Shown here: in pieces, positions 62,762 through 64,000 of the stretch
How positions within the stretch are numbered: position 1 is the first letter of the stretch
Layout: every line of letters begins with the position of its first letter
Assembly: GCA_963784885.1 (NCBI GenBank)
Contig: CAWATA010000006.1
Coordinates: 186,001-250,000, forward strand
Length of the DNA stretch: 64,000 bases
DNA from: RHKX01 sp963784885
GTDB taxonomy: Bacteria; Actinomycetota; Thermoleophilia; Solirubrobacterales; 70-9
Direction: 5' to 3'
Notes under the pieces: generated by a model
The model's database searches: none
What the model was told of the DNA's origin: nothing
What the model saw: the letters and a program-made list of their open reading frames with translations, nothing else
Position numbers and translations under genes: made by a program

Positions 62762-64000
62762 ATGTTGGATCCGACCCCGGTGACGAGGCCGCCGACCGGT
62801 TCGGAAACCTCCAGGTCGGGTGTTCCACCCGCCGGTGCAACCCTCGAGTTCCCGAGGACCAAACTCGAGGCACCTCCACGGCTGAAGCCCGAGATCGAAC
62901 GCTCCGACCTTCTCGCGGACCTCGAGGCTGCACGGGATCTCGATGTCATCCTGCTGACCGCCGGCGCGGGTTTCGGAAAGACGACGCTGCTTGGTCAGCA
63001 CGCAGGTCGGTCCACGCGACCCTGCGCCTGGCTCACGCTGGACGCCCGCGACAACGATCCGGTGTTGCTGCTCGCATGCGTCGCGAGGGCACTCGGCGAG
63101 GCGACCGACCTCGATACCGGCATCATCGCCGAGATCACCACGGCGGGAGCGTCGGTCGAAGGACGGCTGGTACCGCTGCTGAGCGCTCGGATCGCCTCGA
63201 TTGAGCAGCCGTTCCTGTTCGTGATCGACGACGTTCAAGAGCTCGTCGACCGGCGCTGCATCGACGCACTCGACGAACTCGTGGCCGCTCTGCCGCCTGG
63301 GTCTCAAGCCATCATCTCCGGCCGCGTACAGTCCTCGCGCCGGATACCGGCACTCAGGTCCCGCGGGGCGCTGCTCGAGATCGGGCCCGAGAGCCTGAGG
63401 ATGAGCCGGGAGGAAACGGCAGGGGTCGTCGCAGGACTCGGGGCCGAATTCAGCGAAGACGAACTCGGGGACCTGGTCGACCGGACCGAGGGGTGGCCCG
63501 TCGGCATTTACCTCGGCACGCTCGCGTTCAGCGCCGGCGGCGCGATCGCCAGCGCCTCAGATGCGTTCCGGGGCGACAGCCGGTTCATCGCGGACTTCAT
63601 CAGGACGGAGATCCTGGCGACGCTTCCCCCCGATCAGTTCAGCTTTCTCGTGGAGACATCGGTGCTCGATCGGATCTGCGGAGGGCTGTGCGATGACGTT
63701 CTCGAGTCGACCGGATCCGCCTCGATGATTGCGTCGCTCGAACGTTCGGGGCTGTTCATCGTGCCGCTCGATCAACTCGGCGAGTGGTTTCGCTACGAGC
63801 GCGTGTTCAGGGAGGCCCTCAGGGCCGAGCTCGACCGCTCGGCGCCCGGCCGGGTAGGGGAGCTCCTTCGGCGTGCCTGCGATTGGTCCAGCGACCACGG
63901 CGAGGTCGACGACGCGATCGCTTATGCACAGGCCGCCGGCGACCGGCGCCGGATGGGCCATCTGGTCCTGGCCCACGCCCAGACCGAGTACCGCCGGGGC
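62762..64000 (+). CDS. LuxR/MalT-type (LAL) ATPase transcriptional regulator, 5' part
   Basis: The first 413 residues of a large ATPase regulator; the gene runs off the right edge. It starts at ATG 62762 (GAGGGG just upstream). Conserved parts are LEFPRTKLEAPPRLKPEIER (about 30-49), Walker A LLTAGAGFGKTTLLGQHAGR (about 68-87), CAWLTLDARDNDPVLLL, Walker B FLFVIDDVQELVD and RTEGWPVGIYLGTLAFSAGG (about 243-262). These match the MalT/LAL STAND ATPase group, so a C-terminal LuxR helix-turn-helix is expected off the edge. It diverges from the PQQ-like/membrane protein pair and could regulate it (inference). Confidence 0.85.
   Translation, partial: MLDPTPVTRPPTGSETSRSGVPPAGATLEFPRTKLEAPPRLKPEIERSDLLADLEAARDLDVILLTAGAGFGKTTLLGQHAGRSTRPCAWLTLDARDNDPVLLLACVARALGEATDLDTGIIAEITTAGASVEGRLVPLLSARIASIEQPFLFVIDDVQELVDRRCIDALDELVAALPPGSQAIISGRVQSSRRIPALRSRGALLEIGPESLRMSREETAGVVAGLGAEFSEDELGDLVDRTEGWPVGIYLGTLAFSAGGAIASASDAFRGDSRFIADFIRTEILATLPPDQFSFLVETSVLDRICGGLCDDVLESTGSASMIASLERSGLFIVPLDQLGEWFRYERVFREALRAELDRSAPGRVGELLRRACDWSSDHGEVDDAIAYAQAAGDRRRMGHLVLAHAQTEYRRG

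Overview
The window is very GC-rich and densely coded. Gene content (a secE-nusG-rplK-rplA-rplJ-rplL ribosomal cluster, RpoD-type sigma factor, family 5 uracil-DNA glycosylase, many GTG starts, MarR, ECF and LAL regulators) points to a high-GC actinobacterium. The mix of clan-A glycosidase-like secreted proteins, an MptA/FolE2-type GTP cyclohydrolase and a large glycan locus makes the class Thermoleophilia (Solirubrobacterales-like) my best guess. This placement is inferred from gene content only; no 16S gene is present.

Layout. (1) 1-7.3 kb, minus strand: rpmG-secE-nusG-rplK-rplA, then two secreted glycosidase-like genes, then an L10 leader, rplJ and the 5' part of rplL. The two glycosidase-like genes interrupt the usual rplKA-rplJL order. 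(2) 7.5-41.4 kb: a long polysaccharide locus. It holds a UDP-GlcNAc-type 6-dehydrogenase, another glycosidase-like protein, a Wzy/O-antigen-ligase-like membrane protein (split), six cytoplasmic glycosyltransferases, a large membrane GT fusion, three extended-SDR sugar epimerases, four sulfotransferase-like proteins (one fused to a FkbM methyltransferase and frameshifted), a MsbA-type ABC transporter, a bi-domain dehydrogenase, a WecA/TagO-type initiating phosphosugar transferase, a Wzc-type Wzz/BY-kinase and an AsnB-type amidotransferase. An ECF sigma factor and a small anti-sigma-like membrane protein sit inside it. (3) 41.4-42.3 kb: tRNA-Thr(GGT), a PD-(D/E)XK nuclease-like reading frame and tRNA-Tyr(GTA). 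(4) 42.3-64 kb: housekeeping and mixed genes: RpoD-like sigma factor, FolE2/MptA, PgsA, UDGb, a GT2/DUF2304 pair, a Tat-exported carotenoid oxygenase, an M43-type metalloprotease, a divergent MarR/Lon pair, a PQQ-type sugar dehydrogenase with PKD domain, a GT2, a 2-hydroxyacid dehydrogenase, a methyltransferase, several membrane proteins, a membrane-anchored PQQ-like beta-propeller, and the start of a LuxR/MalT-type regulator.

How the genes could work together (inference). The WecA-like enzyme would start a lipid-linked glycan. SDR and dehydrogenase enzymes would supply nucleotide sugars and uronic acids, and the glycosyltransferases would extend the chain. Sulfotransferases, methyltransferases and the amidotransferase would decorate it. 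The Wzy/Wzc and ABC transporter components would polymerise and export it, and the secreted glycosidase-like proteins would remodel it. The product predicted is a sulfated, methylated acidic surface polysaccharide. No Wzx-type flippase and no PAPS-synthesis genes are seen in the window.

Two genes in the glycan locus carry a frame change (near 11.7 kb and near 25.85 kb). I saw no CRISPR array, insertion sequence, prophage or replication origin. No stretch longer than about 300 bases lacks a gene.
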